A stretch of 64,000 nt of DNA from Peptococcaceae bacterium BRH_c8a (GTDB taxonomy: Bacteria; Bacillota; Desulfotomaculia; Desulfotomaculales; Desulfallaceae), in assembly GCA_000961575.1 (NCBI GenBank), contig LADP01000005.1, positions 1 to 64,000 of the forward strand, read 5' to 3'. Position numbers and translations under genes: made by a program. The notes below the pieces were generated by a model, which saw nothing but the letters and a program-made list of their open reading frames with translations, had not been told where the DNA came from and did no database searches. This document shows positions 51,801 to 60,169 of this stretch, piece after piece; position 1 is the stretch's first letter, and each line of letters opens with the position of its first letter.

Positions 51801-53115
51801 CAGCGGCGGAACGATTTACATCGGCTTCACGGGCGGTTCCGTTTCTCCCTCTTATGACCCTGTCGACACGCGTGCGGAGGTCACCCTTGCCAATGGCGGT
51901 ATTAATGAAGCCAACACAACCTTCGGTACCTGTTTGATCGACGGAGCGGGAGCTGGCGATTTGGCGGGGGAATACATCGAAGGGATTAAGCAAGTTGCTA
52001 CTTACACCATAGCCGCCGTTGGCGATCGGGTACTTACAGAGTTGAATGAGGGCTACGGAGCAGACGATAGACAGGTACTTTCCATTACCATTGAGAATAC
52101 CGGTACCGGCGCCCTTACTAATCTGTTTGTGGCCCTTGGCGGAGACGGCGCAGACAGTTTCACCGTCAGCCAGCCCGAATCGGCGGCACTGAACCAAATC
52201 GGGGATACGACCACCTTTGCGTTAAGACCGCAAACAGGGCGCACCGCAGGCACTTATACGGCGACGGTGACTATTTCAGCTGATAATATGACTGATGTGA
52301 GCTTTACGGTAACCCAAAAAATTAATGTGCCATTGTCCGATGTTTGTACTCTGTCCCAATTGACGGCAACCAATCTCACTTTTACGCCAACCTTTGATAG
52401 TGATACAAACAACTATAATGCCAATGTCGCAAACAGCATCAGCAGCACAATAATAACTGCAGTTCCTTCCGCTAATAATGCTGTTGTCACTATTAACGAC
52501 AGCGAAACCACGAACAAAGAAATAGCACTGCAGACCGGCAGCAATACTATTACCATTGTAGTAACAGCTGAAGACGGGATAAAAAATAAAATTTACACCA
52601 TGATAATCAATAGGGTCGGCAGCAGTTCGTCGGGTGGAACAGGCGGAGGCGGATCACCGGCTCCTGCACCCAAACCGGAGCCCGAGCTGGAACCGGAGGT
52701 CGAAGAGGACGTTAACGTGCCGGCGCTGGAGATCAAGATGAGCATTGGCGAACTGCAGGCCAGCGTGGGCGACACGCCTTACACACTTGATGCACCGGCT
52801 TTCATCAAGTCCGATTCGAACCGGACGCTGGTGCCGATCCGCTTCGTCGCCGAGGCCCTGGGTGCCGAGGTGGAGTGGCTGGCGCCAGCCCGGCAGGTCA
52901 TCATCCGACAAACTATTGACAGCCACCAGATGGAAATCGTGCTGACACTCGGTTCAGACATCGCCCTTATAAACGGCGAGCCGGTTACCCTGGACTGCCC
53001 GGCGGAAACACGGCCGCCCGGCCGTACCTTCGTACCGCTGCGGTTCGTGAGCGAAACACTGGGGGCACAGGTGGATTGGGATCCGGACAACCAAGAAATT
53101 ACCATCACCAGGTAG
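48868..53115 (+). CDS. Giant secreted Gly-rich repeat protein with stalk domain
   Basis: This is a 1415-residue exported protein (signal RKILVLLLTIGLIFTFTTIP, cleavage near VLA-SDD). Two homologous halves of about 475-575 residues each open with DGYSYVDGLLTITGEGPF or DGYSFSGGVLTITGEGPF. Each then gives a series of 20-30-residue units with ITITGGxITATG and AGIGGG turns, about 20 in all, consistent with a right-handed beta-helix. Each ends in GAGAGDxAGxYIEGxK. Then follow an Ig/CARDB-like segment (about 1050-1150), a cadherin-like domain (LTFTPTFDSDTNNYNANVAN), a Pro/Glu linker, and a copper-amine-oxidase-type stalk domain (LVPIRFVAEALGAEVEWL, FVPLRFVSETLGAQVDWD). AAGGAGCGG precedes the ATG. 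The role is probably cell-surface binding or structure. Confidence 0.88.
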   Translation: MRKILVLLLTIGLIFTFTTIPVLASDDELIEIDLTSVIEDAYGDGYSYVDGLLTITGEGPFLITTSASVSGRGVVVDNTAGTTVAITLENVSISNTSNNACAFALAVGAQAVITLNGSNALASGQSRAGLEVPDGAEVLITGTAAGELTAIGGQYAAGIGGGNGQNGGVINISNVEIIARGGSRGAGIGSGYKTGTSGSSGGTITITDCVVDASSVEYGAGIGGGYMSSGGVITITDSTISAAAGNYGAGIGGGSSGASGAISITDSRVDATGGAGGGAGIGGGDEGLGYSISISGANSVINAQGGSYAAGIGGGDGGNGSSIDGRITLAGGIVTATGGTSGAGIGGGQAGNGGIIHVTGGRVFATGTNGGAGIGGGRYNGTGGVGGSVLITEASVTATGTAGAMDIGAGLNGSGNGTLRVGLDSGYVYDSFKTRGLLTLNEGGADQASTTIGTCTISGAGAGDMAGTYIEGVKTALTFIDLTTVGMGGDGYSFSGGVLTITGEGPFIINSSESTNNRVLVDTPGDMVAQITIEDLDISNTATSACAFALAGSSRVELTLSGTNTLVSGQNRAGLEVPAGTEITIIGSSVDELTATGGKYAAGIGGGYSVTSAVAGTITIKGGTIVAQGDGTVDGTGAGAGIGGGRGGSGGTINIEGGDITATGGYRAAGIGGGQGGTSGIILIKGGVITALGTNYSAGIGGGTGRPADSITIEGGTIHATGVGGGAGIGGGRVDQDLASTHTGGTIHISGGNITAVSQGQGSGIGSGLVININWELPATITITGGYIDAQSYSGPGIGSHEGTINISGGTVNAESDNYSAGIGGGYRKGGGTINISGGTITATGAASYGGAGIGGGHPHDNDALNGGTISISGGEITAMGGEYSAGIGGGYAGDAGTITITGGDITASGTNGGAGVGGGLMGSAGSITITGGRITAAGTETGAGIGKGHGGGDGAIVISQSRVIASAQNGNDVISAGSGGTIYIGFTGGSVSPSYDPVDTRAEVTLANGGINEANTTFGTCLIDGAGAGDLAGEYIEGIKQVATYTIAAVGDRVLTELNEGYGADDRQVLSITIENTGTGALTNLFVALGGDGADSFTVSQPESAALNQIGDTTTFALRPQTGRTAGTYTATVTISADNMTDVSFTVTQKINVPLSDVCTLSQLTATNLTFTPTFDSDTNNYNANVANSISSTIITAVPSANNAVVTINDSETTNKEIALQTGSNTITIVVTAEDGIKNKIYTMIINRVGSSSSGGTGGGGSPAPAPKPEPELEPEVEEDVNVPALEIKMSIGELQASVGDTPYTLDAPAFIKSDSNRTLVPIRFVAEALGAEVEWLAPARQVIIRQTIDSHQMEIVLTLGSDIALINGEPVTLDCPAETRPPGRTFVPLRFVSETLGAQVDWDPDNQEITITR

Positions 53116-53156
53116 ATGTCACGCGGCTCATCGAACATTTAATCACTGAAAGCATT

Positions 53157-53187
53157 GCCGCCCGGTTAAAACCGGGCGGTTTATTTG
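53157..53187 (+). terminator. Rho-independent terminator
   Basis: CCGCCCGGTT / AACCGGGCGG stem with a very short loop followed by TTTATTTG, 42 bases after the stop at 53115. Confidence 0.85.
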
Positions 53188-53318
53188 TTGTTAGGTATAC
53201 TTGGCTTTTCATTTTTGAGAATAAATACCGTGCAAAAAGATTGGTGTTTCAACCTAAAAATCGTTGTTACTTATAAGAGCTTTATCAGGCCGGTTCACAA
53301 GTATCTACGGCAACACTT

Positions 53319-53351
53319 GTTTAGTCGTGGTTTAGTGAGCTGCTATACAAT
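53319..53351 (+). promoter_or_regulatory. Second SARP-type promoter, upstream of the SLH gene
   Basis: GTTTAGT at 53319-53325 and 53330-53336 (11-bp period) with TACAAT at 53346-53351, again 9 bases after the second heptamer. The 22 bases covering both heptamers are identical to 48338-48359. It should drive the SLH/GLUG protein gene starting at 53542. Confidence 0.7.
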
Positions 53352-53541
53352 ACAAGCAAAAGGATGAAAGGAATGGCCTGAAGTGTTAAGCGTCGCTCAA
53401 AGACAATGACAACGAGTAATTTGCTGTCGAAAGCGAGGTGATTTGTCAAAATATCATCTAAAATTTTTGGATTTTATCATCAAAGCAATGAATTTATTGG
53501 GACAGCAAATTGAACAAACATAAATGGGAGGGTGATTCATC
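53352..53541 (+). pseudogene. Leader with decayed 5' end of a pseudo-receiver gene copy
   Basis: Bases 53352-53440 still align with 48371-48455. The matching parts are AAGCAAAAGGATGAAAGGAATGGCCTGAAG against GCAAAAGAATGAAAAGGGATGACCTGATG, then AAAGACAATGACAACGAG against ATAGACAACGACATCAAG, the DND codons of the pseudo-receiver. The start codon is lost and the frame is broken. It indicates that the promoter plus gene 5' end was duplicated together, leaving this long untranslated leader. The last 20 bases hold GGGAGGGTGA, the ribosome site of the next gene. Confidence 0.65.
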
Positions 53542-56500
53542 TTGAAGTTTGGCTTGAGAAATAAAAATTTATCACTGGCTTTAACAATTATTTTTCTTTG
53601 CTCCATAGTATTGGGCACACTACCCATCCAACCGGCCTGGGCCCAGTTTGCGGACATCAAGGGCAGCTGGGCGGAAAAGCAGATTAACGACTGGGCGGAC
53701 AGGGGCCTGGCCGGCGGCTACTCCGACGGCACCTTCCAGCCGGATAACCAAATCACCCGGGCCGAATTTGTGGCTTTAACCAACCGGGCCTTCGGCAAGC
53801 AGGACGAAACGGCCCGGGCGGACTTCAAGGATGTCAGGGAGTCCGACTGGTTTTACGCCGAAGCTGCGGTGGCCAAAGCCGAAGGCTACTGCACGGGCTA
53901 CACCGACGGCACTTTCCGGCCATTGAACCCCGTCACCAGACAGGAAGTGGCCTCTATAGTATCCAGGCTGCTTGACCTTGACGCCGGCACGGCGGTTAAA
54001 GCCTTCGCCGACGCCGGGGCCATTGCCCCCTGGGCCCGGGATGCGGTGAACGCGGTGGCCGCCGCCGGCATCATGAGCGGTTATACCGATGGTAATTTTA
54101 AGGGTACTAACCACATCACCCGGGCCGAGGCCGTGGTTACCCTGGACCGGTCTATGGGGCACACGGCCCCTGCTCCGGCCCCTTCTCCCGCGTCCGGAAT
54201 TACGGGCAGCGTTATACTGAACGGTAAGGCGGCTGCGGGCGCCGTTGTGCTGCTCTTTGCTGAAAACGGCACCGAACCCATCGGGGAGACTACCTCGGAC
54301 AAAGAAGGTAAATACACGTTCCGGGTGGACGCCGGAAACTACGACATCACCGCTGCCAAGGACAAATACGTGGCTTACGTCGCCGGAGTGTCTTTTGCCG
54401 GCGATGGTACGATTCAGGATCTGGCCCTGGCCGAAGGTACGCTGATCAATGGGCGGCTGGTGGACGAAAACGGCAGTGCCGTAAAAAACGCCAAACTGTT
54501 CTTTACCACCAACCCCACCTTCTTAACCACCACGGGCAGTGCCGGGGATTTCTCGGTTTACGTGCCGGGCGGCAAGAAGTATACGCTGCGCGGTTACAAG
54601 AACAACAAGCCGGCCTCCGGACTGGAAATTTTGGCGGACGATATTGAAGCCGGGAATAGGGGCACCCAATCCATCGGCCGAATCAGCACATCTTACGCCC
54701 TGAGAACGTCATCCGGAGGTGGCGGTGGTGGTTCCAGTGCCCCCGGGGCTTATACCCTGACACTGTCTGCAAATCCCCCGGCGGGCGGAACTGTAACAGA
54801 CAATACCAACGCCGGCCCATACACTGCCGGCTCGGTGATCAGCTTAACGGCGGCGGCCAGCGTTGGTTATCAATTTGTGAACTGGACCGCGGGCGACATC
54901 AAAGTCAGCTCTGATGCCACCTTTGACTACATCATGCCGGCGGCCGATACGAGCCTGGTGGGCAATTTTGCCCCGGAAACACCAACTGATTTTGCCGGCG
55001 GTTCGGGTACGGAAAGTGACCCCTACCAAGTGGCCACTGCCGGCCAGCTGAATAAGGTGCGCAATTATCTTGATCGAAATTTTGTTCAGACAGCCGATAT
55101 TGAACTGGGTGCGGCACCCTGGCACGAGGGGCAGGGCTGGTTGCCCATCGGGGACAGCGACAATCCCTTCACCGGCGGCTATAATGGCGACGGTTACTCA
55201 ATAACCGAACTTTTTATCGACCGTAATACGGAACACACCGGTCTTTTCGGATATCTTGAGGAAGGCGCACAAATAGCGGGCGTCAATGTAGAAAACGCGC
55301 AGGTTAATGGCGGGGATTACACCGGTATATTGTTTGGCTACGCGGAAAAAGCCGTCATCATAGCATGTAATGTGCAGGGTTCGGTTGCAGGCGGGTATTG
55401 GGTGGCCGGCGTACTGGCGGGGGGAATTGAAAACTGCGAGATTAGAGGCTGCGGTTCCCAGGGTGACGTTTCCGCCTACTACTATGCCGGCGGTCTTGTG
55501 GGAACCGCTGAAGAGTCTTCAATTATTAAAATGAGTTACTCAACCGCCGACGTCACCGATGGTAGAAGAATCGGCGGCCTGGTAGGTAACTTATCTTATT
55601 CGCATGTGGAAGGTTGCCTGGCTTCAGGCAACGTGGCGGGTGTTGAAAGCGGCGGTGGACTGGTGCACTGCCTGGGCGGCAGTAGTTCTGTCAAATCCAG
55701 TTATGCATTGGGTAATGTTACGGTTGCCGGAAATCAGGCAGGTGGTCTGGCGGCGGAAATGTGGGGCGACTCCTATGTTACCACGAGTTACGCCATGGGA
55801 GACGTTTCCGGACAATCAGGTATCGGTGGTATTGTGGGTAATCCGTCATCTGGAGACATAAGCCACTCCATCGGGCATAACTTTCGAATTGATACCACCA
55901 ACGGTTCCATGTCCATTAGCAGGGTCGCGGGCAATAAAAGTGATGCCTACAACCTGTTCCAAAACAACCATGGTTATGAAAATATGAAAGTATCCGGCAT
56001 TCCAGTTAGTAGTAATGATTCAACCTCACGAAACGGTTGTGATTTTTTAGGATTCCATGAAATACAGGCAGCCGAAATTAGAGACCCCGCACCTTTCGAG
56101 GCCTGGGATTTTGATGCCCTGGATGCGGATAACAACGGTATTTACTGGCACTGGGATGATGAAATCAGCAGACCTGTTCTCTACGTTGATTCCGAAGGAA
56201 ACGACAGCTATATCAGACTGGGTAACGATACCAAGTTAATCGAACCTGTAGATGATGATATTCCATCGGATTTTGCTGGTGGTGACGGTTCCGTAGACAA
56301 CCCCTATCAAATAGCTACTGCGCAGCAGTTGGAGAAGGTAAGAGATTATCTTGACAAGCATTTTATCCAGGTGGCGGATATTGACCTGGGTGTAGCACCC
56401 TGGAATGAGGGAGAAGGTTGGGAACCCATTGGGACTTCTGATAACAAATTTAGTGGGTCGTTCGATGGTGACGGTTACAAGATTACGAATTTAACTATGA

Positions 56501-59457
56501 ATTACTTTTCCGGTGAAGGATATGGATTGTTTGGAGCAGCTGGTTCTGGTGCATCATTTGAGAATTGTGCCGTATTCAAGAATATAGCCCTGGAAGACGT
56601 TAATATTACAGCTAATTTGCGGGTGGGCAGTTTGCTCGGGATGAGTAGGGCTCCCGCCGTAGTTATCGACAACTGTTATGCCACCGGTAGTATTACTGCC
56701 AACATAGCTGATGCCGGTGGCTTGGTGGGTTCCAGTCAGGGCGTTATAAGCAATAGTTACGCCGATGTAACAATCAATGGCAGTGCCATAACATCAGGGG
56801 GGCTGGTCGGTCAAAACAGTGGAAATGTTACCAACTGTTATGCCTTGGGAAATGTAACCGGCACAGAGGATCTTGGCGGTTTAATCGGGTTCAATGGCGG
56901 AAACATTGCCAACAGCTATAGTACCGGTAATGTAACAGGTACTATTTTTGTTGGGGGAGTGGCCGGTATCGGCCATGGTATTATTAATCAGTGTTTCAGC
57001 AGCGGAAGCGTTAATGGTGCCCAGTATATAGGTGGCTTAGTTGGAGGAGGCAGTGCCAACGTCAATGATAGCTATGCAACCGGAAGTGTGACCGGTTCCA
57101 GTAATGTGGGTGGTTTGTTCGGCTTACTTGAAAATGGTAGTGTAAACAATAGTTTTGCCACGGGGGAAGTTACCGGCAGTGGTGGTGGTTTAATCGGAAG
57201 CGTATCCAGTGCTACGTGCAGCAACAGCTATTACGATACCGAGACCACCGGTAAATGGGATAACTTCGGCAAAGGAATACCGAAAACAACCGCGGAGATG
57301 GTGGACCAAAATACTTTTACTGATTGGGACTTCAACACCATCTGGGCCATTGATAACGACCCGGCATCTTACCCGTACCTGAAGTGGCAAAATGAAGAGC
57401 ATATCACCTACCCGCCTTCTGTTTTCGCCGGCGGGTTTGGCACGGTGGACGACCCCTATGAAGTGGCGACAGCCGAACAGCTGAACAAAGTGAGAGATTA
57501 TCCCGGCAAACATTTTATTCAAACTGCAAACATCGACTTGACTGGTTATCTCGGGGTGGATGGACCCGAGTACAATGACGGGGCGGGCTGGAGGCAGATT
57601 GGGAATAGATATACATCGTTCAATGGGACTTTCAACGGTAATGATTATGTAATTTCAAACCTGTTTATCAATCGTCCCGACGATGATTACCAGGGATTAT
57701 TCGGCTGTACGGGAAATGATGCTGAATTGACCGGTATGGCCCTGGATAGTTTAGACGTCACGGGTTACAGTTATGTTGGGGGCCTTGTGGGTCAGAACAA
57801 CGGCCACATTGAAGACTGCTACACAACCGGTACAGTGACAGGGACGTATACACAAATAGGCGGCCTCGTGGGCTACAATTATGCTTATAGTGGTGCTGTG
57901 GGAAGCATCATCAACAGTCATAGTTCAGCGGATGTAACCGGTCATGAGGAAGCCGGAGGCCTGGTGGGGTACAACAGCGGAGGACTAATTTCGGGATGTC
58001 ACGCTTCGGGCGATGTGATGGGTGTTAAATATGACGATGATGAATCCGAACAGGTTGGTGGTCTGGTAGGTGATTCAGGGGGACGGATAGAAGACAGCTA
58101 CGCATCGGGTAAAGTTTCAGGATATGAAGACGTAGGCGGGCTTGCCGGTTCAAGCGGCAGTGAAATTGATGACTGTTATGCCACCGGAATTGTATCAGGA
58201 ACTAATGAAGTAGGTGGGTTGGTTGGATATAACAGCAGCGCAATCGACGACTGCCATGCATCGGGAAATGTTTCAGGTGTATATCAAGTAGGTGGTCTGG
58301 TTGGTAATAGCTACGGAAATATAACAAATTCTTACGCCATTGGCCACGTTGAAGGCTACGAATACCTGGGTGGACTGATTGGTTATTCAGCCGGTGGAAA
58401 AATACAAGCTTCTTTTGCCGCGGGTAATGTAACCATGAAAAGTGGTGTGGAAGATGCTGTTGGTGGACTGGCTGGCTCAATTCAAAACACCTTGGTTGAT
58501 GACTGTTATGCCACAGGAAATGTTACCGGCCATGCAGAGGTTGGAGGTCTTGTCGGTTATGTTAGTGTAGAAGCTGAAGTTAACAACTGTTATGCAGTAG
58601 GAAGCGTTACTAAACTTAACACCACAAGTTATAGTTTGGGAGGATTGATTGGAGCAACAACATCACCCACTCAAATAACAATAACAGACAGTTACTATGA
58701 TCAGGAAACAACCGGACAAACGGACAATGGTTTGGGATTACCTAAAACCACGGAGGAAATGAAGCAGCTGTCAACTTATACCGGTTGGGATTTTGCCGGC
58801 ATCTGGGGCATTAACCCCGATGAAAATGACGGTTATCCTTTCCTGCGTTGGCAGGGGTATGAGCACGTTTCTATACCCGTTTTGGATGAAAACTTTGATA
58901 GCTATGCCGTCGGGGGATTCCCATCTATTGACGGATGGGTTTTAATGTACAGCGGCGCGGGTGTCGGCGAGCAGTCTGTAACCGATTATGTATATGTAAG
59001 CGGGGAACAGTCACTTCACCTGAAGGGGGTCTGGAACGAGATTGCCACTGCGTATAAGACCGTTGATATACCGGCCAAAGGTGTTCTGGAAGGTTGGGTG
59101 CGAACCGACGCTGCGGCTGGTTTGCCTGGCGGTGTGGCCCATATCGGACTGGTCAATCCCGACGTTGGAACCGGGGGGACGCGTATAGCTTCGGTTATTT
59201 TCGCTGACGGCAAAATATATGCTAATGATTCCTCCTATGAACTTCAAGTTTTCGAGACTGATACTTGGTACCACGTTGGTATTATTTACGACCTGGACGA
59301 GCGAACAGTCGATTTTTACGTAGACGGAGACAGGCTGGCAGGTAACGTGCCAATTGGTTTAGTAACACCAACTGCGGTTTTCTTATCTGCCGGTAATGGA
59401 GGTACGGCTAACGGCTGGTATGACGACATTATATTGCGTCCAGGAACAGACACGTAG
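53542..59457 (+). CDS. Giant S-layer-type surface protein (SLH, GLUG repeats)
   Basis: This is a 1971-residue exported protein (signal about 1-33, ending QPAWA-QF). Three SLH domains (about 34-205: FADIKGSWAEKQINDWADRG, GYSDGTFQPDNQITRAEF and two more) anchor it to cell-wall polymer. Two carboxypeptidase-regulatory-like beta-sandwiches (about 220-390), a Gly linker and a Listeria/Bacteroides-type repeat (YTLTLSANPPAGGTV) follow. Three blocks begin FAGGxGxxxxPYxxATxxQL (about 480, 910 and 1293) and contain many GLUG motifs (GGLVGxNxGxIxxCYATGxV). A concanavalin-like domain (about 1770-1965) ends it. The start is TTG with GGGAGGGTGA 6 bases before it. It is probably an adhesin or S-layer component controlled by the SARP-type regulator. 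Confidence 0.93.
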   Translation: MKFGLRNKNLSLALTIIFLCSIVLGTLPIQPAWAQFADIKGSWAEKQINDWADRGLAGGYSDGTFQPDNQITRAEFVALTNRAFGKQDETARADFKDVRESDWFYAEAAVAKAEGYCTGYTDGTFRPLNPVTRQEVASIVSRLLDLDAGTAVKAFADAGAIAPWARDAVNAVAAAGIMSGYTDGNFKGTNHITRAEAVVTLDRSMGHTAPAPAPSPASGITGSVILNGKAAAGAVVLLFAENGTEPIGETTSDKEGKYTFRVDAGNYDITAAKDKYVAYVAGVSFAGDGTIQDLALAEGTLINGRLVDENGSAVKNAKLFFTTNPTFLTTTGSAGDFSVYVPGGKKYTLRGYKNNKPASGLEILADDIEAGNRGTQSIGRISTSYALRTSSGGGGGGSSAPGAYTLTLSANPPAGGTVTDNTNAGPYTAGSVISLTAAASVGYQFVNWTAGDIKVSSDATFDYIMPAADTSLVGNFAPETPTDFAGGSGTESDPYQVATAGQLNKVRNYLDRNFVQTADIELGAAPWHEGQGWLPIGDSDNPFTGGYNGDGYSITELFIDRNTEHTGLFGYLEEGAQIAGVNVENAQVNGGDYTGILFGYAEKAVIIACNVQGSVAGGYWVAGVLAGGIENCEIRGCGSQGDVSAYYYAGGLVGTAEESSIIKMSYSTADVTDGRRIGGLVGNLSYSHVEGCLASGNVAGVESGGGLVHCLGGSSSVKSSYALGNVTVAGNQAGGLAAEMWGDSYVTTSYAMGDVSGQSGIGGIVGNPSSGDISHSIGHNFRIDTTNGSMSISRVAGNKSDAYNLFQNNHGYENMKVSGIPVSSNDSTSRNGCDFLGFHEIQAAEIRDPAPFEAWDFDALDADNNGIYWHWDDEISRPVLYVDSEGNDSYIRLGNDTKLIEPVDDDIPSDFAGGDGSVDNPYQIATAQQLEKVRDYLDKHFIQVADIDLGVAPWNEGEGWEPIGTSDNKFSGSFDGDGYKITNLTMNYFSGEGYGLFGAAGSGASFENCAVFKNIALEDVNITANLRVGSLLGMSRAPAVVIDNCYATGSITANIADAGGLVGSSQGVISNSYADVTINGSAITSGGLVGQNSGNVTNCYALGNVTGTEDLGGLIGFNGGNIANSYSTGNVTGTIFVGGVAGIGHGIINQCFSSGSVNGAQYIGGLVGGGSANVNDSYATGSVTGSSNVGGLFGLLENGSVNNSFATGEVTGSGGGLIGSVSSATCSNSYYDTETTGKWDNFGKGIPKTTAEMVDQNTFTDWDFNTIWAIDNDPASYPYLKWQNEEHITYPPSVFAGGFGTVDDPYEVATAEQLNKVRDYPGKHFIQTANIDLTGYLGVDGPEYNDGAGWRQIGNRYTSFNGTFNGNDYVISNLFINRPDDDYQGLFGCTGNDAELTGMALDSLDVTGYSYVGGLVGQNNGHIEDCYTTGTVTGTYTQIGGLVGYNYAYSGAVGSIINSHSSADVTGHEEAGGLVGYNSGGLISGCHASGDVMGVKYDDDESEQVGGLVGDSGGRIEDSYASGKVSGYEDVGGLAGSSGSEIDDCYATGIVSGTNEVGGLVGYNSSAIDDCHASGNVSGVYQVGGLVGNSYGNITNSYAIGHVEGYEYLGGLIGYSAGGKIQASFAAGNVTMKSGVEDAVGGLAGSIQNTLVDDCYATGNVTGHAEVGGLVGYVSVEAEVNNCYAVGSVTKLNTTSYSLGGLIGATTSPTQITITDSYYDQETTGQTDNGLGLPKTTEEMKQLSTYTGWDFAGIWGINPDENDGYPFLRWQGYEHVSIPVLDENFDSYAVGGFPSIDGWVLMYSGAGVGEQSVTDYVYVSGEQSLHLKGVWNEIATAYKTVDIPAKGVLEGWVRTDAAAGLPGGVAHIGLVNPDVGTGGTRIASVIFADGKIYANDSSYELQVFETDTWYHVGIIYDLDERTVDFYVDGDRLAGNVPIGLVTPTAVFLSAGNGGTANGWYDDIILRPGTDT

Positions 59458-59471
59458 AACAGGTGAATGAC

Positions 59472-59512
59472 TAATGAGCGGGTTAAACACGTGTTTTAGC
59501 CCGCTCATTAAT
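59472..59512. terminator. Bidirectional terminator
   Basis: TAATGAGCGGG and CCCGCTCATTA arms, with AAACACGTGTTT inside the loop forming a further small palindrome. It lies between the convergent SLH gene and the Cys-cluster gene. Confidence 0.75.
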
Positions 59513-59527
59513 ACATTTTCATCTCCA

Positions 59528-60079
59528 TCAATAAAACACCGGCACCACCGGCAGCTCATCTTCTTCCCGTTGGCGGGAATCCTCTTCCACCAAATCCCGG
59601 ATGCGCTGGTCCACCAGCATAATTTGCCAGGCTTGCTGTACAGCGTTGATAAATCCGGGATCCAGCGAATTGTCCGCTGTAATCAGAGGGCACCGGTAAG
59701 GCAGTTCCAGTGTCTCATAGATTAACTGCAGCCTGCCGTCCCGGTGCAGGTGGGGTGCCAGGGGGAAGAAGCGGCAGGCCAGGGGACGCATTTCCCGGGG
59801 GCAGGCACCGTTGCAGCGCACGAAATAGACCGGCCCTTGCCAGGAGGCCGGAAAATCATAATCACCGGGGTCGTGTTCCTCCCAGACAAGCCATTCTTCC
59901 CGGCGGGTAAACATAATTTCCTCACCGGGGAAAAGGTACATGCCCAGGTCACCGTGTTGGCCCGGTCGGCAGCAGGCACTCCCGCACAATTCTCCGCAAT
60001 TGCTCTTGAGCGGGGTGGGTTCGGCCGTAATGCGATATAAGTATTTATAGTCTTGCGGTTCCAAGTGTTTAAATGTCAT
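59528..60079 (-). CDS. YkgJ-like Cys-cluster protein
   Basis: This 183-residue protein has cysteine groups CGELCGSACC (28-37), CNGAC (89-93), CR in RPLACRFFP (102) and YRC (about 129). The pattern of a CxxxCC-type cluster followed by C..xRP..CRxFP fits the YkgJ/UPF0153 family of putative zinc- or iron-chelating proteins. The role of these is unknown. GGAG lies 7 bases before the ATG. It stands downstream of ftsK on the same strand, with a hairpin (60114-60140) between them. Confidence 0.7.
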   Translation of the reverse strand: MTFKHLEPQDYKYLYRITAEPTPLKSNCGELCGSACCRPGQHGDLGMYLFPGEEIMFTRREEWLVWEEHDPGDYDFPASWQGPVYFVRCNGACPREMRPLACRFFPLAPHLHRDGRLQLIYETLELPYRCPLITADNSLDPGFINAVQQAWQIMLVDQRIRDLVEEDSRQREEDELPVVPVFY

Positions 60080-60113
60080 GTTACTGCTCCATCCCTAAAC
60101 AAACAACATAACA

Positions 60114-60150
60114 ATGCCGCTGCAGATTCTCCAGCGGCATGTAAGTTTTT
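60114..60150. terminator. Terminator hairpin after ftsK
   Basis: ATGCCGCTG and CAGCGGCAT arms; the plus strand shows a T run after a short spacer, and the minus strand is only moderately T-rich. It lies 30 bases after the ftsK stop. Confidence 0.6.
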
Positions 60151-60169
60151 TTCCCAAAACCGGCTTCGG

